64,000 bases of DNA. Source: Pusillimonas sp044464525 (GTDB lineage: Bacteria > Pseudomonadota > Gammaproteobacteria > Burkholderiales > Burkholderiaceae_B). Shown here piece after piece: positions 41,938 through 51,476 of this stretch (its first letter is position 1; the number at the start of each line of letters is the position of its first letter). Under the pieces are notes generated by a model. The model was not told where the DNA came from. It searched no databases and was given only the letters and a program-made list of their open reading frames with translations. A program made the position numbers and the translations under genes. The DNA is taken from the NCBI RefSeq assembly GCF_044464525.1, contig NZ_JBIQLE010000001.1:62001-126000 (forward strand). The letters run 5' to 3'.

Positions 41938-43503
41938 CTATATTGCCAGGTGTACGCGATTGCGGCCGGCGGCCTTGGCTTGGTAAAGCGCTGTGTCCGC
42001 AAGCGCCATGGCGTCATGCACGCTGGCGCCGTGTTCGGGATAGCAAGCCACGCCCAGCGAAATGGTCACGTGTCCCACGCCGTCAAAGCGGGTCTGTTCT
42101 ATGACGGACCGTAATCGTTCGGCAAATTGCCTTGCCGAATCAAGCTTTGTGTCCGGCAACAAAATAACGAATTCCTCGCCCCCCGTGCGGGCGACCACAT
42201 CTTCTTTGCGAGCCTCGGCCATGATCATGGCCGTCATGGTTCTAAGGACCTCATCGCCCGCGGCATGGCCATGCCTATCATTGATGGCCTTGAAATGATC
42301 GATGTCGACCATCACCGCGGCCACGTTCTGCGCCGTCTTCATCAATTTTCCGATGGCTGTGTCGAGCCCTCGGCGGTTGCCCACGCCGGTAAGCGGATCC
42401 GTGGAACCTTCGCGGTGAAGCTTGCGTAGGCGGCTTCCCACTGCGGAAAAGCTTTGCAGCAGGCCTTTTTGTATCAGCGCCGCTTCGACGTACCAGCCCT
42501 TGATGAAGCGAATGCGCAAGAAACTGGCCCGGTTGTCCAGATTGGCCGCGACTTCGGCAAGTTCATGTAAAGGGTAAGCAATAAGCCGGGCCAGCCACCA
42601 GATTGCCAGCAAGCTGATGATGAACAGCGGCAATGTGTGGTAAAGCGTCTGTAAAAGAAGCTTGTCGATGTTGGATAGTGCGATTTCGGTGGGCCGCTGT
42701 ACGACGACACCCCAGTTCGCGAAGGGTATCGGCGCGTAGCTGACGAGCTGGTCATGGGATTCGGCGTTGCTTGTGCGCTGCGTTCCCGCTTTGCCGCGCA
42801 ATAATTCCGGCACAGGTTCCGTGTCTTGGAAAGAGGAGCCAATCAGGTCTTGCTGTGGGTGGTAAACAACCGTTCCCGTTTCGTCCACGATGTAGAAATA
42901 AGAGCCGTTTTGATAGTGATGCTTGGCTAAAGCGGTTTGCAGGGCGCTGCCGCCTTGCAGGCGAATAGCGCCGCCGATAAACCCCGCATAGCCGCCCTCG
43001 GGCAAAAAGATGGGATGGGCGATGACGCTAAGCCAGCGGCCGGACGGTCCCTTGAACGCGCCGCTGATTGTTGACACACCTTTCACATTGAGCAACTGCC
43101 TGACCTGTGAGGCCTGTAAAAGTGTGCCCACCAGGAAAGCACTGCCGGGCAGGGCCGCAAAAATCTTGCCTGAGGAGTCAACCGCAATAAGGGTGCTGAA
43201 GGTGTCAGAGATGCTTGCGAGCTGCTCCAGTTCTTTTTGTGTGGCGGCCGGATCGAGCCGGCTTTCGGTTACGTCCAATGCAGCGGCTTCAAGCACCTGT
43301 GCGGATGATGCAATAAATGAATCGGTTACGTGTGCCAGCCTTTCAGCATAAGAGCGGTTTGTGTCCAGGCTGTGTTGCAGCAGCAAACCGTGCTGGACTT
43401 GATACGCAGCGTGCATGCTGTTGCCCAATGCCAAAAACACGAAGAACAGGCACATCCAAAGGATCAGACGCCTTAGATCAACGCGGAAAAGCGATTCAAA
43501 CAT
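41938..43503 (-). CDS. Diguanylate cyclase with periplasmic dCache-type sensor
   Basis: A 521-residue membrane sensor that makes c-di-GMP. A first membrane helix (about 12-32), a ~260-residue periplasmic Cache-like region (STLIAVDSSGKIFAALPGSA, YFYIVDETGTVVYHPQQDLI) and a second helix near 295-315 precede a short linker and the GGDEF domain. The active-site motif is G-G-E-E-F at 441-445; the inhibitory I-site R-K-E-D at 432-435 is intact, five residues before it, so feedback inhibition is expected. ATG at 43503 (MFESLFRVDLRRL) was preferred over the longer frame from 43632. It is monocistronic and may link ligand sensing to biofilm or pilus control. Confidence 0.93.
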   Translation of the reverse strand: MFESLFRVDLRRLILWMCLFFVFLALGNSMHAAYQVQHGLLLQHSLDTNRSYAERLAHVTDSFIASSAQVLEAAALDVTESRLDPAATQKELEQLASISDTFSTLIAVDSSGKIFAALPGSAFLVGTLLQASQVRQLLNVKGVSTISGAFKGPSGRWLSVIAHPIFLPEGGYAGFIGGAIRLQGGSALQTALAKHHYQNGSYFYIVDETGTVVYHPQQDLIGSSFQDTEPVPELLRGKAGTQRTSNAESHDQLVSYAPIPFANWGVVVQRPTEIALSNIDKLLLQTLYHTLPLFIISLLAIWWLARLIAYPLHELAEVAANLDNRASFLRIRFIKGWYVEAALIQKGLLQSFSAVGSRLRKLHREGSTDPLTGVGNRRGLDTAIGKLMKTAQNVAAVMVDIDHFKAINDRHGHAAGDEVLRTMTAMIMAEARKEDVVARTGGEEFVILLPDTKLDSARQFAERLRSVIEQTRFDGVGHVTISLGVACYPEHGASVHDAMALADTALYQAKAAGRNRVHLAI

Positions 43504-43819
43504 TTTTTTCGAGATGGCTGTATGGATTAACGTGCAAGCGGGTTGATTGTACGTCGAAGGTTGGGGCGGACGGAATTCAGTCAAAGGCCGCAGGCTCAAT
43601 CCCAGCCGTGCTTGCCGCGAGTCTTCCAACAATTATTCACAGGCTTGCACACAGAAACAGTGGATAAGTGTGAAGCGGCGTTCAAATGGCTTATGCTGTG
43701 CGGACTTGAAAATTTCGGGACACACAACATGCAGCAAGTGATCCATACCGGGCCGCGGCCTCTTGACCGGCTTCCGGCCGGCACGATTGACGACGTCACC
43801 CACATGTGGGATTAAAGAG

Positions 43820-44989
43820 ATGAAGATTCCTGCTTGGGCGCCGTTTGCGTCATTGACGGCGGTGGCGTCATTGGGTCTTGCGATATTCTTCACGCTGTAC
43901 TCGCTTATTCCCGTGACGCGAGCTGATGCGCCGGGGTTGAGCAGCTTGTTCCTTGGAACCATGATGGCGTTCGTCATGGGCGTGCAGGCCCTCACGCCGG
44001 CCCTGGTCAGCCGATTTTCACTTCGGTCCGTGCTGGCCGGCTCGGTGGCCCTGACGGCCGCCGGAGCACTGATCACAGGCATGGCGGCCGGCACGCCCGC
44101 ATTGCTTGCCGGGGCTGTTGCCGCGGGTGCGGGCTTTGGCATCTTGATCGTTGCCGGATCCCAAGGCATAGCATTGCTCGTGTCGGCCAACAGGCTCGGA
44201 CGCATGATCGGCATTTACGGACTGGTCACCATGGCCGCTTCCGCCTTGGGCTCGCCCATAGGAGTGCAGCTCGCGCTCACGTTCTCGCCGACTGTATTTG
44301 GCATTTGCGCCTTCATCGCTGGGATGATCGCCGTCGGGTTGTCGTTCGGGGTACCGGCCGCTGTGGGACGGGCTTCAGCCGGCTTGCCCGCCTCAGGCAG
44401 CGTTCAGCGCAAGCCTTTGGCCGAGGGCAAGAAAAGCGGGCTGCGGCGTATGCGTGACCTTGTGGCGGGCGCCCCGTGGCTTGTCTTGTGTTTCTTGCTT
44501 ATTGGAGTGGTGCTGCTCTCGCATGGCTTGTCCAGCCTGCCAGTACTGGCGTCAGCATACGGAAGCGCCGCCGTCGTCATTTTTTCGGTCCAGGCGGGCA
44601 ACGCGCTGGGACGCTGGCTCGGCGGTGAGCTCGAAGCGAAAACCACGACTGGCGCCACGATTGTCACGGGGGCGGTTTTGCTGGCGGCCGGAGGAGTGTG
44701 TGGGGTATTTGCCGCAAGCTCCACGGCGGCGATGGTTTCCGGCGTGCTGATAGGCGTCGGAATCGGAGTTGTCCAGACCGTCACGCTTCACACGGCAATG
44801 CGCCTGCTAAGCGCGGGCCGCGCGTCGGTGATGTGGAATCTTTCTGTCGATGCGGGACTGTGGGTAGGAGGCATCCTTTGGGGCCTGGCGCTGACATCGC
44901 GGTTTGTCGAAGGCGGAGTCCTCTTGTTTTCCGCAGCCATTATCCTCGTCGGAATGATGCTTGTGCTGCAACTGCGGCGAAAGCTCTAG
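43820..44989 (+). CDS. MFS transporter
   Basis: A 389-residue protein with about 12 predicted membrane helices in two halves separated by a basic loop near residues 195-220 (RKPLAEGKKSGLRRMRD). It resembles drug- or metabolite-efflux / uptake members of the major facilitator superfamily, without a recognisable substrate signature. ATG at 43820 begins MKIPAWAPFASL, directly at the first helix; the frame is open from 43763. No co-transcribed partner is evident; an asparaginase follows after 117 bases. Confidence 0.87.
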   Translation: MKIPAWAPFASLTAVASLGLAIFFTLYSLIPVTRADAPGLSSLFLGTMMAFVMGVQALTPALVSRFSLRSVLAGSVALTAAGALITGMAAGTPALLAGAVAAGAGFGILIVAGSQGIALLVSANRLGRMIGIYGLVTMAASALGSPIGVQLALTFSPTVFGICAFIAGMIAVGLSFGVPAAVGRASAGLPASGSVQRKPLAEGKKSGLRRMRDLVAGAPWLVLCFLLIGVVLLSHGLSSLPVLASAYGSAAVVIFSVQAGNALGRWLGGELEAKTTTGATIVTGAVLLAAGGVCGVFAASSTAAMVSGVLIGVGIGVVQTVTLHTAMRLLSAGRASVMWNLSVDAGLWVGGILWGLALTSRFVEGGVLLFSAAIILVGMMLVLQLRRKL

Positions 44990-45106
44990 GCAGAGGCAAT
45001 GCATTACTTCGGTGGTCGTGCCCACGCAAGCGGCGCTCCATGAAGTATGCTGTAGTCCATTGTGCGCCCGGCGGATGGCGGGCGTGATAACTTGCTGGAG
45101 CAGACA

Positions 45107-46111
45107 ATGGCCTTGCCTACCGTAAAGGTGTTCGCCCTGGGCGGCACCATTGCCATGACCGAAAGTCCTGATGGCGGCGTTGTGCCGACATTGACGGGCG
45201 AGATGCTGATCAAGGCGGTACCCGCACTGGCTGAGCTGGCCAAGCTGGAAACCGTCTCTTTTCGGCAGATTCCGGGCGCTCATTTATCGTACGACGACCT
45301 GCTGGCGCTGGCGGGGGCGATAGAAAAAGCGGTGGCTGAAGGGGCAAGCGGGGTGGTGGTTACTCAAGGCACCGATACTATTGAAGAGACGGCGTTCGCG
45401 CTGGACAGGCTGGTTGACTGCGACGCACCTGTTATTGTTACCGGCGCCATGCGCAACCCGACGGTGCCTGGCGCGGACGGGCCGGCAAACCTGCTGGCGT
45501 CTGTGCAAACAGCTTGCAGCGACGATGCAAAAGGGCTGGGCTGCATGGTGGTGTTCAGCGACGAAATCCATGCCGCCCGCTTTGTGCGCAAGGCGCACAC
45601 CAGCAGCACGGCGGCTTTTGTTTCGCCGTTGGCGGGCCCCATCGGCTGGGTTTGCGAAGGGCGCGTGCGCGTCGTCAATCGTGTGCAGCGCATGGGATCG
45701 GCATTGCGTGAACTTGGCCGCGACAGCGCCGACGTGGCTTTGCTTACGGTGTGCCTGGGTGATGACGGCCGGCTTGTCGATGCGGCCTGCAAGGCGGGCT
45801 TCGCCGGGCTGGTTGTCGAGGCGACGGGCGGTGGCCATGTTGCGCCGCCGGTGGCCGAGGCCCTGGAGCGGGCCGCTGCCCAAATGCCGGTGGTGCTGGC
45901 TTCGCGCACCGGAAACGGCGAGGTGCTGGGCAAGACGTATGGCTTTGTGGGCAGCGAAATCGACCTGCAAAAGCGCGGCCTTATCCGGGCCGGCTGGCTT
46001 GATGGCAAGAAAGCGAAGATATTGCTGACCTTGCTGCTGCGCGGCGGCCGGGTCGACGCCGCTTCGGTGCAGGCCGCGTTTGGCGTCTGGGGCGGCGGGG
46101 CGTTGGACTAA
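45107..46111 (+). CDS. Type II-like L-asparaginase
   Basis: A 334-residue enzyme hydrolysing asparagine to aspartate and ammonia. Motifs: VFALGGTIAM with nucleophile Thr14, the second triad GVVVTQGTDTIEETA (Thr-Asp) and VFSDEIHAARFVRKAHTSST with the catalytic Lys. There is no signal peptide, so a cytoplasmic enzyme is expected; strict assignment to asparaginase rather than glutaminase-asparaginase is uncertain. ATG at 45107 has GGAG at 45097-45100. It may be co-transcribed with the MFS gene upstream, and is convergent with the CMD-like gene. Confidence 0.92.
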   Translation: MALPTVKVFALGGTIAMTESPDGGVVPTLTGEMLIKAVPALAELAKLETVSFRQIPGAHLSYDDLLALAGAIEKAVAEGASGVVVTQGTDTIEETAFALDRLVDCDAPVIVTGAMRNPTVPGADGPANLLASVQTACSDDAKGLGCMVVFSDEIHAARFVRKAHTSSTAAFVSPLAGPIGWVCEGRVRVVNRVQRMGSALRELGRDSADVALLTVCLGDDGRLVDAACKAGFAGLVVEATGGGHVAPPVAEALERAAAQMPVVLASRTGNGEVLGKTYGFVGSEIDLQKRGLIRAGWLDGKKAKILLTLLLRGGRVDAASVQAAFGVWGGGALD

Positions 46112-46189
46112 CCCCCGGCCTTGGCGGCGGATTTTTTCGCCTGCCTAGGGCCCCGCAACGGCCTTGTGCCTTTGGGCGTCAGGCGTCGT

Positions 46190-46735
46190 CTACGCTGTCG
46201 GCTCGGCGGCCCGGCGCGGGTCGTCCGAATGAATTTGCAGGGCCTCCAGAAACCGCGACACCATGTTGTAGGTGGCGATGGTGGCGGTAAGTTCGACCAT
46301 CTCGCGGTCAGTGAAGTGCTTGTCAACAGCGTCGAAGATGGAATCTTCAACCTGTACATTTAATGTCATGGCATCGGTATAGGCCAGTACTGCGCGCTCG
46401 CGCTCAGAAAACAACGCTGTGCCTTCCCAATCTTCTAGCGCGTCCAGTTGAGCCTGGCTTAGCCCTTCTTTGAGAGCGATGGGTGCGTGCTGGTCGGCTT
46501 CGTAAGGCGCGCGGTTAAGATGGGCCACGCGCATGATGATCATCTCTCGGATGGCTCCTGGCAAAGTACTTTGCTGGCGGATTCCTGTCAGATGGTTGAG
46601 CCAGCCGCGAGCGATCGGCGGGCTTTGTAAAAGCATTTGGTACAAATGCAGTACGCTGCCTCGTTCGGCAATGATCTGCTCTACCAGTGGGCTGGCTTCG
46701 GGGTTGGCAAGGTCGGCGTAGGGGAGGCGGGCCAT
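46190..46735 (-). CDS. Carboxymuconolactone decarboxylase family protein, cluster B
   Basis: A 181-residue helical protein of the CMD/AhpD superfamily: LHLYQMLLQSPPIARGWLNH, LPGAIREMIIMRVAHLNRAP, YEADQHAPIALKEGLSQAQL. The redox Cys pair of AhpD is replaced by A-P-Y-E-x-x-Q-H, so an E/H-type non-redox member is likely. ATG at 46735 begins MARLPYADL; the frame is open far upstream but overlaps the divergent promoter region. It faces the tetR gene across 205 bases and is a probable target of that regulator. Confidence 0.9.
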   Translation of the reverse strand: MARLPYADLANPEASPLVEQIIAERGSVLHLYQMLLQSPPIARGWLNHLTGIRQQSTLPGAIREMIIMRVAHLNRAPYEADQHAPIALKEGLSQAQLDALEDWEGTALFSERERAVLAYTDAMTLNVQVEDSIFDAVDKHFTDREMVELTATIATYNMVSRFLEALQIHSDDPRRAAEPTA

Positions 46736-46818
46736 GGGAGTCTCCGGCTTAGAATGTGTGAAGTGTTTGGCAGGTGTGATTAGACGGCAATGCTTGAGAC
46801 ATGCTGCGTGATCGTCTG

Positions 46819-46846
46819 TTGGATGTGTGTCGGCTGTGATTACAAT
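46819..46846 (+). promoter_or_regulatory. Candidate sigma-70 promoter upstream of tetR-type gene
   Basis: TTGGAT (46819-46824) and TACAAT (46841-46846) are separated by 16 bases, a plausible -35/-10 pair about 95 bases before the regulator start. It lies in the divergent region between the CMD-like gene and the regulator. Confidence 0.35.
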
Positions 46847-46940
46847 GGCGTCCTGATGCACCCCCCGAATGCGGGTAGCCGCAGGCGTGCCCCAAGCGCG
46901 GGGAGTATGAGCCGCGCAGTACAAGACTAATGGGTTTTCT

Positions 46941-47621
46941 ATGCCAGCAACACCACAGAAAAACAAGCGTAGTCGCGCACCGCGCATGAACCCTGCCGAA
47001 CGCGAGCAGATGATTGTACGCAAGGCGGTGCAATATTTCGCTGAGCACGGTTTCGACGGCAGCACCCGCGAATTGGCCAAGCAGATAGGCGTGACGCAAT
47101 CGCTGCTGTACCGTTACTTTCCGACCAAGCAGGCATTGATCGAAAAGGTGTATGGGCAGGTGTATGTTGCGCGCTGGAACCCATTGTGGGAAGAAGGCTT
47201 GCGTGATCGCGAGAAGCCTTTCGAAGAGCGGCTGAAGGGCTATTACCTGGACTATGCGCAAAACCTGATTCGCAACGAATGGGTCCGTATCCTGATCTTT
47301 GCTGGTTTGCGCCAAAAGGGCATCGATGACCGCTTCTTCAAGCTGCTGCATGAACGTATTTTCAAGACAGTGGTTTACGAGGCGCGGCATGAATTCGGTT
47401 TCTCGCCGGATCCGGCCAACGATGACATCGATCTCGAGGTGGAATTGGTATGGGCGCTGCACGCAAGCATTTTTTACATCGGCATGAGGCGTTGGGTATA
47501 TCAAACCGCGATTCCAAAGAACTTCAATAAAGTAATCGAGGCGTTGGTCGAAGGCTTGATACAGAGCCTGGGCCATTTATATCGTAAGAACAGCGCCGGC
47601 GACGAGAATCCGTCTTCCTGA
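46941..47621 (+). CDS. TetR-family transcriptional regulator of cluster B
   Basis: A 226-residue regulator. After a basic N-terminus (KNKRSRAPR), the TetR helix-turn-helix is at about 25-70 (VQYFAEHGFDGSTRELAKQI, GVTQSLLYRYFPTKQALIEK). The remaining ~150 residues are the ligand-binding / dimer domain without obvious subfamily. It is divergent from the CMD-like gene and precedes the hydrolase-monooxygenase genes, so it probably controls cluster B in response to a pathway compound. Confidence 0.94.
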   Translation: MPATPQKNKRSRAPRMNPAEREQMIVRKAVQYFAEHGFDGSTRELAKQIGVTQSLLYRYFPTKQALIEKVYGQVYVARWNPLWEEGLRDREKPFEERLKGYYLDYAQNLIRNEWVRILIFAGLRQKGIDDRFFKLLHERIFKTVVYEARHEFGFSPDPANDDIDLEVELVWALHASIFYIGMRRWVYQTAIPKNFNKVIEALVEGLIQSLGHLYRKNSAGDENPSS

Positions 47622-47718
47622 CCGGCGCCCACGCGGGCCGCTGCCGCGCTGCGCATGTGGCATCGCACACACCGCGGCGCCGTAGTTCACTCGTGTTGTG
47701 GTCGCCGGAATTCGCGTT

Positions 47719-48477
47719 CTATTCCAAGTGCTCCTGAACTTGTTCCAGAAATGCTTTTGGGTGCTCAATGTTGGAAATATGCGCGCAATGGTCGAATACG
47801 TGCAGTTTTGCATTGGGCACGAGTTGGGCGATCTCTTGCATATGTTCCGCCGGAGCGGCGACATCCTGATCTCCGGTCAGTAAAAGTACGGGGCATCGTA
47901 TTTCGGACAATTGCTCGCGCAAATCGAGATTACGAACGGCAGTGGCCGCCAGGGCGTAGCCTTCTACGTCGCATGTAAGAATCATGTCCCGCATGCGCGC
48001 AACGGTATCGGGTTCGGCATCGCGAAAGCCCTCGGTAAACCAGCGTTCCAATGTGCCTTGAGCGATGGCTTGCAAGCCGTTTTCTTGCGCCGTCTGGATC
48101 CGGGCGTCCCATTGTTTTTGGCCTTCGGCATTGTTCCAGTAACGGCAATTGGCGGCCACCAAGCGCCGCACCCGGTCGGGGTAGCGGGCGGCCATGTGCA
48201 AGCCCAGCATCCCGCCTAGCGAGAGCCCGACGAAATCAAACTGTTCGACGCCCAGCTTGTCCAGCCGAGCGATCAGCGCTTGCCCCATGCCGGCGATATT
48301 GTCTTGCGGCGGTAGCGATGCGTCGGTGGCCGGACCATGCCCGGCATAGTTGCAAGAGACTATTCGATGGCGCTCGGACCATGCGGGAATCTGCCGGTGC
48401 CACATATCCTGGGTGGCCGAAAGAGAGTTTGCCAGCACCAGGACAGGCGCCCCGGCGTCGTGGGGTTGTGTGTTCAT
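47719..48477 (-). CDS. Alpha/beta hydrolase, 3-oxoadipate enol-lactonase-like
   Basis: A 252-254-residue alpha/beta hydrolase. Nucleophile Ser in GLSLGGMLGLH, Asp in LLLTGDQDVAAP, His in DHCAHISNIEHP; the A-H-I-S-N-I-E-x-P ending and LANSLSATQDMWHRQIPAWS start match PcaD-like lactonases and also the RutD neighbourhood of the superfamily. ATG at 48477 follows GGAG; the ATG at 48510 lacks a binding site. It is transcribed away from the flavin reductase across a 240-base region. In cluster B it could open a lactone or hydrolyse an ester-like intermediate. Confidence 0.88.
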   Translation of the reverse strand: MNTQPHDAGAPVLVLANSLSATQDMWHRQIPAWSERHRIVSCNYAGHGPATDASLPPQDNIAGMGQALIARLDKLGVEQFDFVGLSLGGMLGLHMAARYPDRVRRLVAANCRYWNNAEGQKQWDARIQTAQENGLQAIAQGTLERWFTEGFRDAEPDTVARMRDMILTCDVEGYALAATAVRNLDLREQLSEIRCPVLLLTGDQDVAAPAEHMQEIAQLVPNAKLHVFDHCAHISNIEHPKAFLEQVQEHLE

Positions 48478-48717
48478 GGTCTTCTCCGGTGTAGGGTTTT
48501 TTAAAGACATGATATTGCAAATTCAAGGCATGCAAACTTATAATGATCATTAGATCACTAAATTGAGGCTGAAGAAAGCAGCGGCTGCGACAACAGTCAT
48601 TGTCAACAGACCGCCGATCAGCGCCATATCGAGACAGTGCGGCCGGTTGAGCAGATGAAGAGCACCGGCTGCGTCACGCGAGGCCAAGGCGGTCAGTCAC
48701 AGCAGGGAGAGACAAGC

Positions 48718-49257
48718 ATGCCGATAACGCAGGATGAGTGGGTCACGGTGGACGCTCCGGCCCAAGAGTTTGGGCCGGCAAACATGGCGGCGCCCCAGCA
48801 GCGGCATTTACGCAATGCGCTGGGATGCTTCCCCACCGGCGTGGCGGTGATCACGACCCGAGACGAGGCGGGCGCGCTCTATGGTGTAACGGTCAGCTCG
48901 TTCAATGCCGTCTCGCTCGACCCGCCAATGGTGTTGTGGTCGCAGAAGCTATCCGCGCCCAGCCACGGAGTATTTCGGCGAGCAGTGCATTTCGGCGTCA
49001 ATGTATTGGGCAACCACCAGCGGCATTTGTCCGAGCGGTTCTCGCGCCCGTCCACGAACAAATTCGATTCTGTGGACTACATGCTGACCCCGGAGGGCGT
49101 ACCGCTATTGGAAGACGTGGCCGCCCAGTTCGTATGCCGCAACGATTTCCGCTCATACGGTGGCGATCACGCGGTGTTTTTTGGCACTGTGATGCATTTT
49201 GGATATAGCCCGACGTCAACGCCGTTGATATTTTCCCGGGGCGGCTATCTTGATTAG
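48718..49257 (+). CDS. Flavin reductase family protein (two-component monooxygenase partner)
   Basis: A 179-residue protein of the flavin reductase-like / HpaC-RutF family: LGCFPTGVAVITTRDEAGA, TVSSFNAVSLDPPMVLWSQK, HFGVNVLGNHQRHLSERFS. It reduces FMN or FAD with NAD(P)H and passes it to a partner oxygenase. ATG at 48718 has AGGGAGA upstream; the longer frame from 48637 is not family-like. The luciferase-like monooxygenase gene follows on the same strand after 151 bases, so the two probably form one oxygenase system. Confidence 0.92.
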   Translation: MPITQDEWVTVDAPAQEFGPANMAAPQQRHLRNALGCFPTGVAVITTRDEAGALYGVTVSSFNAVSLDPPMVLWSQKLSAPSHGVFRRAVHFGVNVLGNHQRHLSERFSRPSTNKFDSVDYMLTPEGVPLLEDVAAQFVCRNDFRSYGGDHAVFFGTVMHFGYSPTSTPLIFSRGGYLD

Positions 49258-49408
49258 AACTTAGAACTAAGGGTTTCTTAGTAGAAGCTCTAGTATTTCC
49301 TTGTACTGCTTTGCGCTTATTATTGATCACTTGAGCATCAATTAAGGGGAGACAGTCAGTTATCCCTTTAAAGAAGAACAATGAAAGGCGCTGTCTGGAG
49401 ACCAAACA

Positions 49409-50500
49409 GTGGAATTAGGCATTTTTTTGATGCCCCTGCATCCCCCGGGGCGAAATGTTACCGAAACGCTTAAAGAAGATCGCGAAGCGGTGTTGCTGGC
49501 CGATCGCCTTGGCTTTACCGAGGCTTTTGTCGGCGAGCATATTACCGATGCCGCCGAAACAGTCACGTCGTCCATGGTTTTCCTTTCCAGCCTTCTGTCG
49601 GAAACCAAGCAGATCAAATTGGGCACCGGCACCATCAACATGCCCAACAACCACCCGGCGGCCGTGGCGGCGCAAGTGGCCATGCTTGATCATTTGCTCG
49701 AGGGGCGCTTCATCATGGGCATCAGTCCGGGCGGCCTGATGTCTGATGCAGAGGTCTTTGGGAACCTTGACAAGAATCGCAATGAGATGCTGGTCGAATG
49801 CATCAACACGGTGCTCAAAATCTGGGAATCCGAGCCACCATACGATATACAAGGCAAGTACTGGAATATCTCGGTGGGGCGCACCATGATCCCCGAGATC
49901 GGCCAGGGCTACATCATGAAGCCCTATCAAAAGCCGCATCCCCCTATCGTCGGCACAGCGGTGGCGCCATTTTCCCAGGGTGTCACTGAAATGGCCAAAA
50001 GAGGTTGGCAAGCCATATCGGCCAATTTCCTCCTGCCTCAATGGGTCAAGACCCATTGGGACAAATACGCCGAGGGGCGTGAGCTGGTTGGGGCGCAGCC
50101 CCATCCAAGTGAATGGCGGGTTGCCAAGAGCATATTCGTCGCCGATGACGATGCAGTCGCGCAACGCTACGCTTACGAGGCTTCCGGACCCTATCATTTT
50201 TATTTTTCACAGCTAATACGCAAGCTGGTGACTGCCGGAGGGCGGGGTAATTTGTTCAAGGCCGATCAAAGCATGCCCGACGAGCTCATTACGCCGGATT
50301 ACGTCACCAAACAGTTGGTCATTGCCGGCTCGGTCGATTCGGTCGTAGACCAGATACTGGCGTTTCGTGACCAGATCGGCGATTTCGGCAAGTTGCTATA
50401 TGCCGGTCACGACTGGGTTGACCCCGTGTTGGCCAAGCGCTCAATGCAATTGATGGCCGAAGAAGTCATGCCGCGGGTCAATGCCGCAATTAAAGAGTAG
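49409..50500 (+). CDS. Luciferase-like (LLM class) flavin-dependent monooxygenase
   Basis: A 363-residue TIM-barrel monooxygenase of the bacterial luciferase superfamily. Typical parts: MELGIFLMPLHPPGRNVTET, ADRLGFTEAFVGEHITD, IKLGTGTINMPNNHPAAVAA, LLEGRFIMGISPGGL and AGSVDSVVDQILAFRD. The N-terminal M-P-x-H-P-P-x-R and overall length recall limonene-monooxygenase-like members. GTG start at 49409 has GGAG at 49397-49400. It needs reduced flavin from the upstream reductase. Possible reactions include ring hydroxylation, epoxidation, Baeyer-Villiger or oxidative ring opening; the substrate is unknown. Confidence 0.93.
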   Translation: MELGIFLMPLHPPGRNVTETLKEDREAVLLADRLGFTEAFVGEHITDAAETVTSSMVFLSSLLSETKQIKLGTGTINMPNNHPAAVAAQVAMLDHLLEGRFIMGISPGGLMSDAEVFGNLDKNRNEMLVECINTVLKIWESEPPYDIQGKYWNISVGRTMIPEIGQGYIMKPYQKPHPPIVGTAVAPFSQGVTEMAKRGWQAISANFLLPQWVKTHWDKYAEGRELVGAQPHPSEWRVAKSIFVADDDAVAQRYAYEASGPYHFYFSQLIRKLVTAGGRGNLFKADQSMPDELITPDYVTKQLVIAGSVDSVVDQILAFRDQIGDFGKLLYAGHDWVDPVLAKRSMQLMAEEVMPRVNAAIKE

Positions 50501-50552
50501 GCCGTATACCGGCGAACCAGTCGTCTTATAAAAAAATTTCCAAGGTAGCAAG

Positions 50553-51476
50553 ATGGAGACAAAGCAGAAAACAGCAGCAAAGGGGGGCCAGTGGCCAACG
50601 GAACGCCTGCCTTACAGCGCCATTGTCGACAGGCCCCGGCTCGATCTGGGCGCCGATCTTCGCGTCGTCGTCTGGCCGGTCATCAATGTCGAGTACTGGT
50701 CTCTTGACCGGCCGATGGCCCGACAGGTCATTCCACCGCCCACCGGTGTTACCAGCCTGCCCGATATTGCCAACTGGTCTTGGCACGAATATGGCATGCG
50801 AGTTGGTTTTTGGCGTTTGCTGGAAGCTTTCAGCAGTCGCGGCATCGCAGGCACTTTATCGATAAACGGCCATGTCTGTGAAGCTTATCCAAGGGTTGCC
50901 GGCGCGGCGCTCGAGGCAGGCTGGGAATTCATGGGCCATGGCGACGTCCAGATTCCCATTCACGCGGTCGACGACCAGGCGGCCATGATTCTTCTGGCAC
51001 AAGAAAAAATCCGGCGCTTTACCGGCAAGCCCGCGCTTGGGTGGCTGGGGCCGGGCCTGACACAAACCTTCGAAACAGTCGATTTGCTGCATGAAGCCGG
51101 CATACGCTATATCGCCGACTGGGTTCTGGACGACCAGCCGTGCAGGCTGAACACCTTGCACGGAGATATGGTAGCCATGCCATACTCGGTCGAGCTTAAC
51201 GATATCCCCATGATGGCCGTGCAGCATCATGATTCTCAGGTCATGTTCACCCGTGTGCGCGATACCTTTGATCGTCTTTGGCAAGAAGGGCAGGAACAGC
51301 CTCGCATCATGGCCATACCAGTGCATCCCTTCCTTTCCGGTAGCCCTCATCGCATTCGCTACCTGGAACAGGCTCTTGATTACATCCTGGAGCACGACAA
51401 AGTTGCGTTCTGGACTGGTGAAGAAATCTACAGGCGGTATACGGAAAACAATCACACTGTCGGAGTCGGCGCATGA
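50553..51476 (+). CDS. PuuE-like polysaccharide-deacetylase-fold hydrolase (second of two)
   Basis: A 307-residue paralogue of the gene at 33685: both share a stretch like VIPPPTG-LPDIANWSW, HEYGMRVGFWRLLEAF, the G-H-G motif in WEFMGHGDVQIPIH, GLTQTFETVDLLHEAGI, ADWVLDDQP, and IPVHPFLSGSPHRIRYLE. The usual T-F-D-D of carbohydrate deacetylases is replaced by V-I-N-V-E-Y, so a small-molecule hydrolase is likelier. Its stop overlaps the livH start (ATGA), tying the enzyme directly to the importer and suggesting its substrate is what the importer brings in or a near product. Confidence 0.88.
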   Translation: METKQKTAAKGGQWPTERLPYSAIVDRPRLDLGADLRVVVWPVINVEYWSLDRPMARQVIPPPTGVTSLPDIANWSWHEYGMRVGFWRLLEAFSSRGIAGTLSINGHVCEAYPRVAGAALEAGWEFMGHGDVQIPIHAVDDQAAMILLAQEKIRRFTGKPALGWLGPGLTQTFETVDLLHEAGIRYIADWVLDDQPCRLNTLHGDMVAMPYSVELNDIPMMAVQHHDSQVMFTRVRDTFDRLWQEGQEQPRIMAIPVHPFLSGSPHRIRYLEQALDYILEHDKVAFWTGEEIYRRYTENNHTVGVGA

